DNA from: CAZOOR01 sp964581505
Lineage (GTDB): Bacteria; Bacteroidota; Ignavibacteria; Kapaibacteriales; UBA2268
Reading direction: 5' to 3'
Assembly: GCA_964581505.1 (NCBI GenBank)
Contig: CAZOOR010000045.1
Span: 1-23,127, forward strand
Length of the DNA stretch: 23,127 bases
The notes beneath the pieces are model-generated. The model ran no database searches and was not told the DNA's origin. It was given only the letters and a program-made list of their open reading frames with translations. Numbering within the stretch: position 1 is the first letter of the stretch; every line of letters begins with the position of its first letter. Shown here piece by piece: positions 1-9,200 of this stretch. The position numbers and the translations under genes were made by a program.

Positions 1-209
1 CCCCGTCCTTGCTTCGCAAGTCCACCCCTCCTAAAATTAGGAGGGGAAAGAAAGGCAAAAGGTAATTTGTCATGCTGAGCGTTAGCGAAGCATAGATGCT
101 GTTTCTTTTTCTCTCCTTGCTAAGGAGAGATGTCGCGAAGCGACAGAGAGGTCGGCTGTTTTGCCTTTTAAAGTATCTCGGCTGTCTCCCCCCGCACCCT
201 GAAGGCTCC
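1..209. repeat. Intergenic block of short palindromes (REP-like), left copy
   Basis: No gene is visible here. The stretch is built of small hairpins: 8-20 (cttgc, loop ttc, gcaag), 25-46 (9-bp stem cccctccta/taggagggg, loop aaat), 72-93 (atgct pairing with agcat, which can also pair with a second atgct at 96-100), 111-129 (8-bp stem ctctcctt/aaggagag, loop gct) and 131-145 (tgtcgc, loop gaa, gcgaca). A 10-bp perfect inverted pair at 51-60 (aaaggcaaaa) and 159-168 (ttttgccttt) encloses the last three. A tail at 195-205 (caccctgaagg) recurs inverted at 22244-22254. Related modules occur in the gap near the right end of the window, so this looks like an interspersed non-coding repeat family. The block is cut by the window start. 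Family assignment is inference; the pairing is seen directly. Confidence 0.7.
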
Positions 210-278
210 GGTTTTGAATAACATTTTATGCTTTCTTTAACAAGATTTCTGCAAAAGAAAAATGATTATCAATTATTG

Positions 279-1202
279 CTAATTCTGCTTTGCCTGAATG
301 GTCGAGATGATATTGCTAAAATCTTTGTCGTCAAGATAATAATGAGTATTGCAGTATTGACAGATAAGTTCATTATGACCTTCGGCTTGCATTTGTTTGA
401 TTTCGTCAAGTTCAAATGTAACCAATTGATTTACAAATGTATCTTTGGAGCAACGGCAATAGAAATCAGTTGCATAATGTTTCATCACATTAAAGTCAAA
501 TGGTATTATTTGTTTAACCATATTCTCTAAATTCGGCTCGTCCTTCAAAATAGAATTGAGTGAATCAATTTTGCTGACAATCTTATCGATTTCCAGCAAA
601 TCCTGATGTGTTGTGCCGGGCATTGCTTGTATAATAATTCCCGATGACATTTCGATTTGTCCTTTGTCGTCCGTTGATGTATCCAAAATAACCAAGCTTG
701 GCGTTTGTTCGGATTGGAAAAAATAAAATGACAAATCGGAAGATATATCGCCCTTTCGCAGTGGGATTATCCCTGTTACAGGTTCGTTTTTTGAATAGAG
801 TATTCTTGTTACTTTATAGTTGCTGTTGGTGCCGAATAGTTCGTTCAGCGAATTATGTTTTTTATTCTGCAACTCTTCGTTGAGAACGACAAAGCCCCTC
901 ACTTCACCAACCTGTATTGCCTCGGCAAAGACTTTGTGAATAAATCCGTCCCCACCTGCTTCGAGAATTATCCTCTCCTCGCCTTTTAGGAAGACGGCAA
1001 GCATAGAAGCCGCCGCAAGCTGACGAGCCAAGAGGAATGCCGGTAATTGCGGCAAATTATGTTTTTGCTGTGCGGTTTTTGCCGAATTTGTATTCTTAAT
1101 TGCGGCTATTCTGAACTTACCGTCTGTTGTCAGGACGCTAATTACTCTATCCCTATTTTTAAATTCTTCTTTTAGTTTTTCTTTAATATTTTCTTGTGTC
1201 AT
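279..1202 (-). CDS. hslO: Hsp33 family redox-regulated molecular chaperone
   Basis: Cytoplasmic holdase chaperone that is switched on by oxidation. In this family four cysteines bind zinc in the reduced state, and disulfide formation with zinc release unfolds the linker and activates chaperone function. The 307-residue protein has the expected C-terminal zinc site, C249-x-C251 and C281-x2-C284, and the family's N-terminal core (LPAFLLARQLAAASMLA near 53-69, GGDGFIHKVFAEA near 83-95). Its length is close to the usual ~290. It begins at ATG 1202 and ends with TAG at 279. A GACGTTTT box lies about 34 nt upstream of the start. The gene is divergent from the VIT/vWA gene, separated by 131 nt, and is probably transcribed alone. 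Confidence 0.93.
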   Translation of the reverse strand: MTQENIKEKLKEEFKNRDRVISVLTTDGKFRIAAIKNTNSAKTAQQKHNLPQLPAFLLARQLAAASMLAVFLKGEERIILEAGGDGFIHKVFAEAIQVGEVRGFVVLNEELQNKKHNSLNELFGTNSNYKVTRILYSKNEPVTGIIPLRKGDISSDLSFYFFQSEQTPSLVILDTSTDDKGQIEMSSGIIIQAMPGTTHQDLLEIDKIVSKIDSLNSILKDEPNLENMVKQIIPFDFNVMKHYATDFYCRCSKDTFVNQLVTFELDEIKQMQAEGHNELICQYCNTHYYLDDKDFSNIISTIQAKQN

Positions 1203-1235
1203 ATTATCATTTGTTTTGTAAAAAATTCTAATGCT

Positions 1236-1243
1236 AAAACGTC
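1236..1243 (-). promoter_or_regulatory. GACGTTTT box upstream of hslO (possible promoter part)
   Basis: Read on the minus strand, gacgtttt is followed 12 nt after its first base by ttaga, and lies about 34 nt before the hslO start. The same octamer sits upstream of the VTC gene (4098-4105) and the CotH gene (9864-9871 minus), and gacgttca occurs before fumC (12723-12730). It may be a -35-like element. The role is inference. Confidence 0.3.
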
Positions 1244-1323
1244 TTAATTATAGAATGATTTTTATAAAAGTGTAACTTTTTATCGTTCAAATTAGTCTAT
1301 ATACTATAAACATTATTAATTTT

Positions 1324-1327
1324 GGAG
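1324..1327 (+). promoter_or_regulatory. Ribosome binding site fixing the VIT/vWA start
   Basis: GGAG lies six bases before ATG 1334. An in-frame TTG at 1322 would place this site inside the coding region, so ATG 1334 is the preferred start. That start also puts the signal peptide at the very N-terminus. Confidence 0.6.
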
Positions 1328-1333
1328 AAAAGT

Positions 1334-4024
1334 ATGAGAAAATCAATCATTATAGCATTGTTGGGATTGTTTATTCCTTTCGTTATGTTAGCTTGGGGAA
1401 ATGCTAATGATGATGTTCAAGATAAAACATTGTCGCCCTATTTCTTTGTAGAAAGTGATAATCCTTCGGTTGATGCAATGCCGCTTCTTTCTACAACAGC
1501 AGATGTAAATATTCTTGGTGTTATTGCAGATGTAACGGTTAGGCAGGTATATAAGAATAATGGCAGTAAACCATTGGAAGCAATTTATGTGTTTCCTGCA
1601 TCGACACGTGCCGCAGTCTATGCAATGACTATGAAGATAGGGGATAGGGTGCTGAAAGCGGAAGTACAAACGCGCAAGCAGGCACGTGAAACTTACGAGC
1701 AAGCAAAGCAGGAGGGCAGAAGTGCATCTTTGCTTGAACAGGAGCGTCCGAATGTATTCCAAATGAGTGTGGCTAATATTATGCCGGGTGATATTATTGA
1801 GGTTGAATTAAAATATACCGAATTGCTTATTCCCGAAAATGCCATTTATGAATTCGTTTATCCTACTGTTGTCGGTCCTCGTTATTCCAATAAGTCGGCA
1901 GAGAGTGCCGCCGATGATGATGAATTTGTCGAAACACCATATACCCACGAGGACGATGCACCGGCGTATGATTTTGATATAAATGTCAATATTAATGCTG
2001 GTATGTCGCTAAGCGAAATTTCATCGCCTTCACATAAAATCAACATAGAATACCCGAATGAAAAGAAAATGACTGCACGGATTAGTCTTTCCACAGGACA
2101 AGAAAAAAGCGGCAACAAGGATTATGTGCTTCAATATTCTCTTTCGGGTAATAGAATAAGAACCGGCTTACTTTTGTCGGAAGGTGATAAGGAAAACTTT
2201 TTCTTGCTAATGTTGCAACCGCCAAAGAAAGTGAAAAAGGAAGAGATACCGCCGCGTGAATATATTTTTGTTATTGATGTCTCCGGTTCGATGAATGGTT
2301 ATCCCTTGGATATTGCAAAGGAAATGATTAAAAAATTGCTCGGCTCCTTACGCGAAAATGATTTGTTCAATATAATTTTATTTGCGGGTTCTTCGCGTTT
2401 CCTCAATTGTATGTCCCAACCTGCTACCGAAGAGAATATTGCTGAAGCTTTAAGAGTTATTTCCAAAGAGCGGGGCGGAGGTGGTACCGAGCTTATATCT
2501 GCACTCCGTAAGGTATATAATAACCCTAAGGCAAGTGGCTATTCGCGTTCCATTGTTATTCTCACCGATGGATATATTGATGTCGAGGAAGAGACTTTTA
2601 ATTTAATTGCTAACAATTTGAATAAGTCTAATGTCTTTTCATTCGGTATCGGTGAGGGGGTTAATAGGTATTTAATTGAAGGTATGGCACGCGTGGGTGA
2701 TGGTCAGCCTTTCTTTGTTCTTGATTCAAAAAATAGCGAACCAATTACAGAGAAATTTATAAAATATATCGAATCGCCTGTATTGACTGATGTAAATATA
2801 GATTTTATCGGATTCAACACTTATGATGTAGAACCGCATCATATTGCCGATGTGATGGAACAACGTCCTATCATTGTTTACGGTAAATGGCGGGGTTCGC
2901 TTCAGGGTACTATTGTTGTCAGCGGAAAAATTGCTTCCGGCGAGAAATTAAATGTAAACATTCCAATTTCCGTATTTGCCGGTGAAGAGCGCAATGACGC
3001 AATTAAATATATCTGGGCAAGGAATAAGATAGCAATTCTTGCAGATTATAATGCGCTTAGGAATGATTCCGCAAGGATTACCGAAGTAACGGAATTAGGA
3101 TTAAAGTATAATCTGCTTACTAAATATACTTCGTTTGTTGCAGTGGATTACAAGATTAGAAATAACGGCAAGGAAATTGTTAAAGTTAAACAACCTCTGC
3201 CACTGCCGGAAGGTGTAAGCGATTACGCTGTCGGTACAAATAGTGGTTTATATTCGTCAGGTAGCGGCAGTTCATCTATGGCATTGAGACCAGGGCGGGG
3301 TTCCCTAAAAACTATATCAGCCATTAAAATGTACGCACCATTGAATCCTAATGCGAATATGAGTGACGAGTTTATAGAAGAAAAAGAGGAAACTATTGAT
3401 ACAGATGTAGAAACAATTGATTTTGAAAATGTTGTGAAATATCCGCAAAAGGCAGTGGCTAATGGAGTGCAGGGGAATGTAATAGTTTGGGCTTTGTATC
3501 GAAAGATTAACAATGAACTAAGCAAATGTGTTTACGTGAAGCCTGTTAATTCGCCAAATTCCATATTATATGCCGCAAGCAAAGACGCACTGCTGAAAAC
3601 TACAATTGCAAATAGTGGAAATAATTCTCCTTATGTCTGGAAGAAATTGGAAATTGAATATAATGCTGAAATGGAAAAAGCAAAGATTGTTAGTATTCTA
3701 AAAGTTACGAATGTATATAGTAAGCCTGATATAAACATTATTAAGTCCGGTAGCAGTAAATCAATTGTTCAAGGTGATAGAATCACAATCAGATATTCAA
3801 TCTTTACAGATGAATGTGAGAAGGTGGAATTTAACAAAGAGCAAACAATAGTTGTTGGTAAGGATAAAATTAATCCTGTAATTGAAAGGCTTATCAACAA
3901 AATATCAGAGGGTGGAATTATTAGAGCAAATGTGCCAAAAACGCTATTTTTTCCGGAAACCGAAAATAATAGATATAATTATAAAAATTATCACATTACG
4001 CTCGAACTTATTGATATTAAATAG
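1334..4024 (+). CDS. Secreted VIT and vWA domain protein with TonB-like and FKBP-like C-terminal regions
   Basis: Exported protein of 896 residues. Residues 1-22 form a signal peptide (MRKS, then IIIALLGLFIPFVMLAWG). A VIT (inter-alpha-trypsin inhibitor) domain covers about 50-165. After an acidic linker, a vWA domain covers about 308-480 with a complete MIDAS metal site: D315-x-S317-x-S319, T385 and D412 (TDG). VIT-vWA pairing is a known bacterial combination thought to bind other proteins through the metal. About 690-755 (VKYPQKAVANGVQGNVIV) resembles the TonB C-terminal domain. About 810-896 follows the FKBP fold pattern (GDRITIRY, VVGKDKINPVIERLI, ending ITLELIDI), but several catalytic positions seem to be lost. 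The gene has its own ribosome binding site and a strong terminator, so it is probably monocistronic. Function is unknown; envelope protein interaction is the likeliest role. Confidence 0.85.
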   Translation: MRKSIIIALLGLFIPFVMLAWGNANDDVQDKTLSPYFFVESDNPSVDAMPLLSTTADVNILGVIADVTVRQVYKNNGSKPLEAIYVFPASTRAAVYAMTMKIGDRVLKAEVQTRKQARETYEQAKQEGRSASLLEQERPNVFQMSVANIMPGDIIEVELKYTELLIPENAIYEFVYPTVVGPRYSNKSAESAADDDEFVETPYTHEDDAPAYDFDINVNINAGMSLSEISSPSHKINIEYPNEKKMTARISLSTGQEKSGNKDYVLQYSLSGNRIRTGLLLSEGDKENFFLLMLQPPKKVKKEEIPPREYIFVIDVSGSMNGYPLDIAKEMIKKLLGSLRENDLFNIILFAGSSRFLNCMSQPATEENIAEALRVISKERGGGGTELISALRKVYNNPKASGYSRSIVILTDGYIDVEEETFNLIANNLNKSNVFSFGIGEGVNRYLIEGMARVGDGQPFFVLDSKNSEPITEKFIKYIESPVLTDVNIDFIGFNTYDVEPHHIADVMEQRPIIVYGKWRGSLQGTIVVSGKIASGEKLNVNIPISVFAGEERNDAIKYIWARNKIAILADYNALRNDSARITEVTELGLKYNLLTKYTSFVAVDYKIRNNGKEIVKVKQPLPLPEGVSDYAVGTNSGLYSSGSGSSSMALRPGRGSLKTISAIKMYAPLNPNANMSDEFIEEKEETIDTDVETIDFENVVKYPQKAVANGVQGNVIVWALYRKINNELSKCVYVKPVNSPNSILYAASKDALLKTTIANSGNNSPYVWKKLEIEYNAEMEKAKIVSILKVTNVYSKPDINIIKSGSSKSIVQGDRITIRYSIFTDECEKVEFNKEQTIVVGKDKINPVIERLINKISEGGIIRANVPKTLFFPETENNRYNYKNYHITLELIDIK

Positions 4025-4052
4025 GATAAGTGTAATATTTATTAGCAATAAT

Positions 4053-4090
4053 AAAAGGAAGGGGTGTTTTCCCTTCCTTTTATTTAATTT
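4053..4090 (+). terminator. Rho-independent terminator after the VIT/vWA gene
   Basis: An 11-bp perfect stem (aaaaggaaggg at 4053-4063 and cccttcctttt at 4071-4081) with a short loop is followed by a T-rich run at 4081-4095. It begins 29 nt past the stop codon at 4024. The outer A/T pairs supply some of the U tract, so it could work in either direction. Confidence 0.8.
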
Positions 4091-4093
4091 TTT

Positions 4094-4163
4094 TTGAGAC
4101 GTTTTCGAGGTTAATGTGTCTATATAATAGATATAATGTGTAATTTTGAAAAAAGTTTTTATT
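4094..4163 (+). promoter_or_regulatory. Conserved upstream region of the VTC operon (copy A)
   Basis: The stretch from gacgttttcg (4098) through ttaatgtgtc (4111-4120), tatataatag (4121-4130) and aattttgaaaaaagttttt to 4163 closely matches the region upstream of the CotH gene on the opposite strand (9871 down to 9806). The first 23 nt agree at 21 positions, and the rest aligns with a few one-base shifts. TATAAT at 4123-4128 is a candidate -10 box. It probably holds the promoter and a shared regulator site for the VTC/DUF4956/DUF2490 unit. Confidence 0.5.
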
Positions 4164-4182
4164 ATAAGTATGTTTTTGTTTA

Positions 4183-4989
4183 TTGAAAACTAGGGGATAT
4201 AATATAGAGACAGAAGGCATCGGCAAGCAATTGGAAACTATGCTTGCTGATTTTCAACCCATATCACTCGATGATTTGGGCGATGGGCTATTACGCAAAA
4301 GATTTGATATAAAATTTGTTGTTCCTCAAAATACTCTCTTACATCTTGTTCCTGCTCTTGCAAATGACTTCAATATCCTTAATATAGATGGAAGACGTCA
4401 GTTTCATTATTCCACACAGTATTTTGATACTTATGATTATAAGTTTTATTATAAGCATCACAATGGGGTACAGAATAGAAAAAAAATTCGATACCGTACA
4501 TATCTTGATTCAGGAATATCATTTTTGGAAATAAAACATAAGATTAACGGTAGCTTTATCAAAAAGACAAGAATTCCGATTCCGATTATTGATAAGGAAT
4601 TTTGCGATGAAAGTGTGGATTTTATTCAAACGGGTGTTGGGCTTAGTGCCGGTGCGCTTGTTCCAAAATTGATGACTAAGTTCCAACGTATTACTTTGCA
4701 ACATAAAAGTAAAGACGAAAAGATAACAATTGATAGAAATGTTTATTTCAAGAATACTGTTAAAGACTATTCGCTATCATCTTTGGCTGTGATTGAAGTT
4801 AAACAGAGTCGCAAGGATAGCACAAGCGGAATTATTAAACTATTGCGTGAGACCGGAAATACACACCCGATTTCTTTCAGCAAGTATTGTATAGGGCTTG
4901 CTATTACTGATGAAAAAGTTAAATACAATAATTTTAAAAGAACACTTTTATATTTGAATAAAATAAGCGGAGAATTGAATGAACTTTGA
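4183..4989 (+). CDS. VTC-domain polyphosphate polymerase-like protein
   Basis: The VTC domain is the catalytic tunnel fold that in yeast Vtc4 makes polyphosphate from ATP. Bacterial homologues are usually cytoplasmic and sit beside DUF4956 genes. The domain spans nearly the whole protein and keeps the charged strands lining the tunnel: R40/K44 (RKRFDIKF), R103 and R105 (KKIRYRTY), E116/K118/K120 (LEIKHK), K127/K128/R130, R169, D184/R185, E205/K207 (IEVKQ) and K234 (FSKY). The start is uncertain. TTG 4183 gives 268 residues (numbering used here) and ATG 4240 gives 249; no upstream in-frame ATG is visible, and neither start removes the domain. The gene overlaps the next by 11 nt, so the two are translated together. 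Family assignment is strong, but activity and product in bacteria are inference. Confidence 0.82.
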   Translation: MKTRGYNIETEGIGKQLETMLADFQPISLDDLGDGLLRKRFDIKFVVPQNTLLHLVPALANDFNILNIDGRRQFHYSTQYFDTYDYKFYYKHHNGVQNRKKIRYRTYLDSGISFLEIKHKINGSFIKKTRIPIPIIDKEFCDESVDFIQTGVGLSAGALVPKLMTKFQRITLQHKSKDEKITIDRNVYFKNTVKDYSLSSLAVIEVKQSRKDSTSGIIKLLRETGNTHPISFSKYCIGLAITDEKVKYNNFKRTLLYLNKISGELNEL

Positions 4990-5626
4990 AATGCTTGGCG
5001 GAATAAATTTTATAAATACACAAAATTTGCTTTTACTTATAATTAAATTCCTGACAAATATTATTGCTATATTTATCGTTTCCAAAGTGATTTATTATCG
5101 CAGTAGTAAGAATCGTGCCTATGTTTTCACTTTGTTGATTTTTAATATTACGATTTTTCTTGTTTGTTCATTATTAAATAATCTTACTCTGAGTATTGGC
5201 TTTTCATTTGGTATTTTTGCGCTCTTTTCAGTATTGCGTTATCGTACTACTACAATACCTATTAAGGAAATGACATACCTTTTTGTGGCAATTAGTTTGG
5301 CTATTATCAATGCTTTGATTAACGCAAAAGTGAGTTTCGCCGAATTGCTGTTTACTAATATTGTCCTAATTGTATCAATTTATATACTTGAAAAATACTG
5401 GGTGAACAATGAGCTGATGAAGTCTATCGTAATCGAAAAGATTGATTTGGTTAAACCTGAAAACTATGTTCGACTTGTTGATGATTTAACCGAGCGTACA
5501 GGACTTGATATTATTCGCGTCGAAGTTGGCAAGATTGATTTTCTTCGTGATATTGCTAACGTTCGCGTGTATTATCGGGATAGAGATAACCGCGGTTATG
5601 TTCATTATGAAAATGATAGTAATTAA
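4979..5626 (+). CDS. DUF4956 membrane protein, partner of the VTC protein
   Basis: Inner-membrane protein of 215 residues with about four N-terminal membrane segments (around 12-38, 45-66, 68-82 and 95-140) and a soluble C-terminal domain of about 75 residues. The family hallmark is clear: FGIFALFSVLRYRT near 80-93, followed by IPIKEMTYLF. DUF4956 genes are repeatedly found next to VTC-domain genes, so a role in anchoring the polymerase or moving its product is plausible but unproven. It starts inside the VTC gene (11-nt overlap), and its TAA stop shares one base with the next ATG, so the three plus-strand genes form a tight operon. Confidence 0.82.
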   Translation: MNFEMLGGINFINTQNLLLLIIKFLTNIIAIFIVSKVIYYRSSKNRAYVFTLLIFNITIFLVCSLLNNLTLSIGFSFGIFALFSVLRYRTTTIPIKEMTYLFVAISLAIINALINAKVSFAELLFTNIVLIVSIYILEKYWVNNELMKSIVIEKIDLVKPENYVRLVDDLTERTGLDIIRVEVGKIDFLRDIANVRVYYRDRDNRGYVHYENDSN

Positions 5627-6279
5627 TGAAATCGTGGCTAAATATAATTGTTATTTTATTTCTACCTATTCTTGCCGCAAACGCAAAGGTAAAAGAAATT
5701 ATGGGTGATGAGCAATTATGGCTCGCCGCAAAAATTGAATACGAAATATCCGAACCGCTTGAATTGGAATTTGCCCAAAAATTGCGTTTTACTAATAATA
5801 TTTCACTGCTTTCGCAGTATATAACAGATATTGGTGCTTACTATAAATTTAAGTTTCCACTAAAAGTCGGTCTTTTCTACCGATTAAGATTATATCCGAA
5901 TACTCAACGTTCCCGTAACGAAATATACACAAATCTCGTTAATAAAATAAAAATATCTTATTTTTCTTTTCAGAACAGATTACGCCTGCATATTAAATTT
6001 CGTGATAATCAAGAGACGATTAATTATTTAAGATATAGACTGAACGTAAAATATAATTGTTTTAAGGCAATTCATTTATTTGCTTATTCCGAAATGTTTT
6101 ATAGATTTATGTATATTAAAGGGGATAGAATCTCGCAAGGACGTTATGCCTGCGGTCTGGAATTCCCCATAGCTCAATCGCATGAAATTAGTTTTTCATA
6201 TATGTACGAAACCTCATATAACAAAAAAAATCAGGAGTATGCACATATCTTTGGCGTGAACTATACTTTTGAATTTTGA
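5626..6279 (+). CDS. DUF2490-like outer membrane beta-barrel protein
   Basis: Exported protein of 217 residues with a signal peptide (MKSWLNIIVILFLPILAANA, cleavage likely after residue 20). The rest is a run of short amphipathic strands rich in Tyr and Phe, and it ends in VNYTFEF, with the terminal Phe typical of outer-membrane barrels. The spacing of strands (QLWLAAKIEYEIS, LELEFAQKLRFTN, KVGLFYRLRLY) matches the DUF2490 family. The gene overlaps the DUF4956 stop by one base and ends at 6279, directly abutting the CotH stop on the other strand. It is the outer-membrane member of the VTC operon; the role is unknown. Confidence 0.75.
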   Translation: MKSWLNIIVILFLPILAANAKVKEIMGDEQLWLAAKIEYEISEPLELEFAQKLRFTNNISLLSQYITDIGAYYKFKFPLKVGLFYRLRLYPNTQRSRNEIYTNLVNKIKISYFSFQNRLRLHIKFRDNQETINYLRYRLNVKYNCFKAIHLFAYSEMFYRFMYIKGDRISQGRYACGLEFPIAQSHEISFSYMYETSYNKKNQEYAHIFGVNYTFEF

Positions 6280-9200
6280 TTATCTCATTATTTGCATAAT
6301 AGTTGAATATATCTGCTCGTTTGTGTTCAATACAATCACATAAGTACCGCTTACGAAATTCTGAGTATTAATCGGAATATAATTAGTTCCAAAGTAAATA
6401 TTCAGATATTTGGGTGATGAGACTAAATGTCCTTTTGTATCATAAATTGATAATATGGCATTGCTTGTATTATAAGATTTGAATTCAAATGTACACTGTT
6501 TATCACAGGGATTAGGATATAATGATACAGTACTTGCACTTTTTCGGGGAGTTCTTTCCACATTTATAATTACGGAATTTTCTTTACCGGGAGTACCAAG
6601 TACATTAGAGGAACATTTCCAATTATCACCTTTGTTATTATCCAATTTATATGATATTAACTCAATACTGTATCCGGTACCGTTTGCATTTTTGGGCCAT
6701 GGCGATTTGTTAGAATAAACCACTGAATCAACTAAGCGTCCCGTAAAATTATATAAACGGATTTGGTCTTTTTTCCCAAAGCCGAAATCGAACTCACCAA
6801 TTACATTCTGCACATCAGGATAAAAGTTTTTGAATGCTTTAATATCAGCGGTAATTACTAAATAGTCATTAGCCGCAATATTTGATGATGCGGGGAATGT
6901 CCAATTATGCTCGTCTTTCTCATCTTTAACCGAATAGCTGGACAAATCAATTGCTTTGTCATTTGGATTATATATTTCGAACCAGTCCTTACAATCATTC
7001 TCATCTGCCGGTTTATACATTATTTCATTAATAACAAGTGGCTTATCATTGCTTTCTTTCTTGAAAACAGCTAAAAGATTTAGTGAATCGCTTAATGTAA
7101 CGGAAATTTTTCTTTTAGTGCCAAGCAATTTATCAGACCAACCGAGAAAGTCGTCATCATCACCACCGATTACTTCGATTTCAACTGGAACATCGTTAAA
7201 ATACAAGCCGCTAATAAATGATGTATCGGCAGTAATAGAATTAATTCTAATCTTTATTCCGTTGTTTACATTCGCCCGAACTGTAAGCCGCGAAATCCCT
7301 GATAGGTGGAAATAGTCAATAAATGCTTTTGGGAAATATCTATATCGAGCTTTTATATATCCTCTAATGTCTGAAACATTTTTTTTCCAATTTTTGACAG
7401 AATTATTATACTTAGTATGATGACGTGATATTTCCGGTCGGATAATTGTCACAAGACTATCGAAAATATTTAATACATTTTTGGGCTTAAATACTGTGTT
7501 GTACAAGTCTGCAGTTCGGTTTAAAAATCTATTTTTAAATGTCGTGTTTTCAAGTACTTTTAAAAATATTTTCGGGAAATGGAAAAAACTATCAACTACT
7601 ATGCGTGAGAACATATTGTAGGAAGGCCAACTGTTTATACCTAAAGTAAAATCCATATCCGTAAAGTTCCATCTCCATTTATTATCAAGAGATGGCGATG
7701 ACCACATTTGCTGATTTTTCCAGGGCCAATCCGTATTTGCAACAAATAGTTGCATTATAAAAAAGTCTGTAAAATTATTTAAAGCAATATGAGAATCAAG
7801 ATATTCATAAGCTTGACTAGTACTCATATCCATTTCTATAATTTTATTCAATGTTGAAAAATAATTATATGAAATTCCATTTTTCAATTTAATTAAATCA
7901 TCAATAATATTTATAGAATCCTCAGGGATTTTGTACTTAATATGGAAATATGGCGCATCAAGACGTTCCCTTATATTTTGTATCCCGTAATACTCACCGT
8001 TAATATACATTATAGCAGGTTGGAATGCTCTGACTTGCGAATAGGGTAATTGTTGTGACAGTACATGTGAAAATACATCTCGTAGGAATGCATATGACCA
8101 AGTATTGCCACCGTTTCTAAAAATAAGGGTTTTATATTTTCCCAATCCTTTGTTGCCAAAAAATGGATAATTAAAGCTCGAATTACCATACACATTTCGG
8201 GCATAGACCCTAACGGATTTTTGAGGCAAATTAACCGTTGCTTGACCGCTTAATTTAGCGCCGGCTGTTGATTCAAAAAAAAGATGATGATTCCTGTCAA
8301 AGATTTCAAAATTAACTGGAATTTCAATTCGCCTATTGAAATAATTCTTTTCGTTAAAGATTCCTTTTTCACCATATAAATTAATTGAGTCTGTAACAAA
8401 TGATATTACTGGAATTGATGCTGAATCATTGATGAAATATGTATTTGTATTAATTGGACTGCTAATATAACCGGACTTTGTAGATATAGCTCTAATTACA
8501 GTATTCTTTGAAATATGGATTAGATTATTAGCGTATTTTTTTGAATTTGTGTCAGGTGACGAACCATCTATTGTGTAATATATTTCAGCATCTTTTTCTT
8601 TGTTGATAATACTAATATCAATTGAATTCTTATGCCAGCTACTTTCAATAGAATACTCAGGTTTTTTGCAAATTCCAATGAAGCCTGACTTGTTTTTTGA
8701 ATTAAAAGATGGATTTGGCATATATTGAAAATTTGAAGAACCATCGGGAAAGCGACCCAGAGATACATTAGTAAGTTGATTGTTGTAATGTAAATAATCA
8801 ATCATAGTTCCTTTTAAATCCCATAAATATAGCGTATCTTTCTTTCGGGATAATTTGAAATTCGTATGCAATTCATTCGAATAATACATCTTTCCTTTAT
8901 GAAGTGTATTTATTGATTTGAAACGAAGAGAATCGAAAGGCAGTGTGTCATTATTTAAAATGATATGTTTAATATTTAATTTTGCTGATCTTTCATTTGT
9001 TCCGCTTGCAAAACCAATACCAAGATATAGAGTATCTTTATTCGTATGAAATTTTATTTTATTCTTAACATTCCAAAAAAATCTTTCGGTTTGTACATAA
9101 CCGTATATATCATCATTTTCACGTTTTAAACGAAATTTACAATGAGGATAATCAGGTTTTGTGTTATAAAAAATAATGTCTTTTGGAATGGTTTTTTCTT

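Noticed and set aside
1..209. CRISPR array or tRNA in the palindrome block
   Set aside because: The hairpins differ from one another and are not evenly spaced identical repeats with unique spacers; no cloverleaf or CCA end could be drawn.
228..530. Plus-strand open frame of 100 codons at the left edge
   Set aside because: Mostly antisense to the hslO 3' end, whose zinc-binding cysteines are read from the other strand.
3882..4097. Small plus-strand open frame overlapping the end of the VIT/vWA gene
   Set aside because: It is an out-of-frame shadow that runs through the terminator hairpin.
4094..4128. Standard TTGACA-17-TATAAT promoter in copy A
   Set aside because: TTGAGA (4094-4099) and TATAAT (4123-4128) are 23 nt apart, too far for a standard spacer, so only a general regulatory region is claimed.
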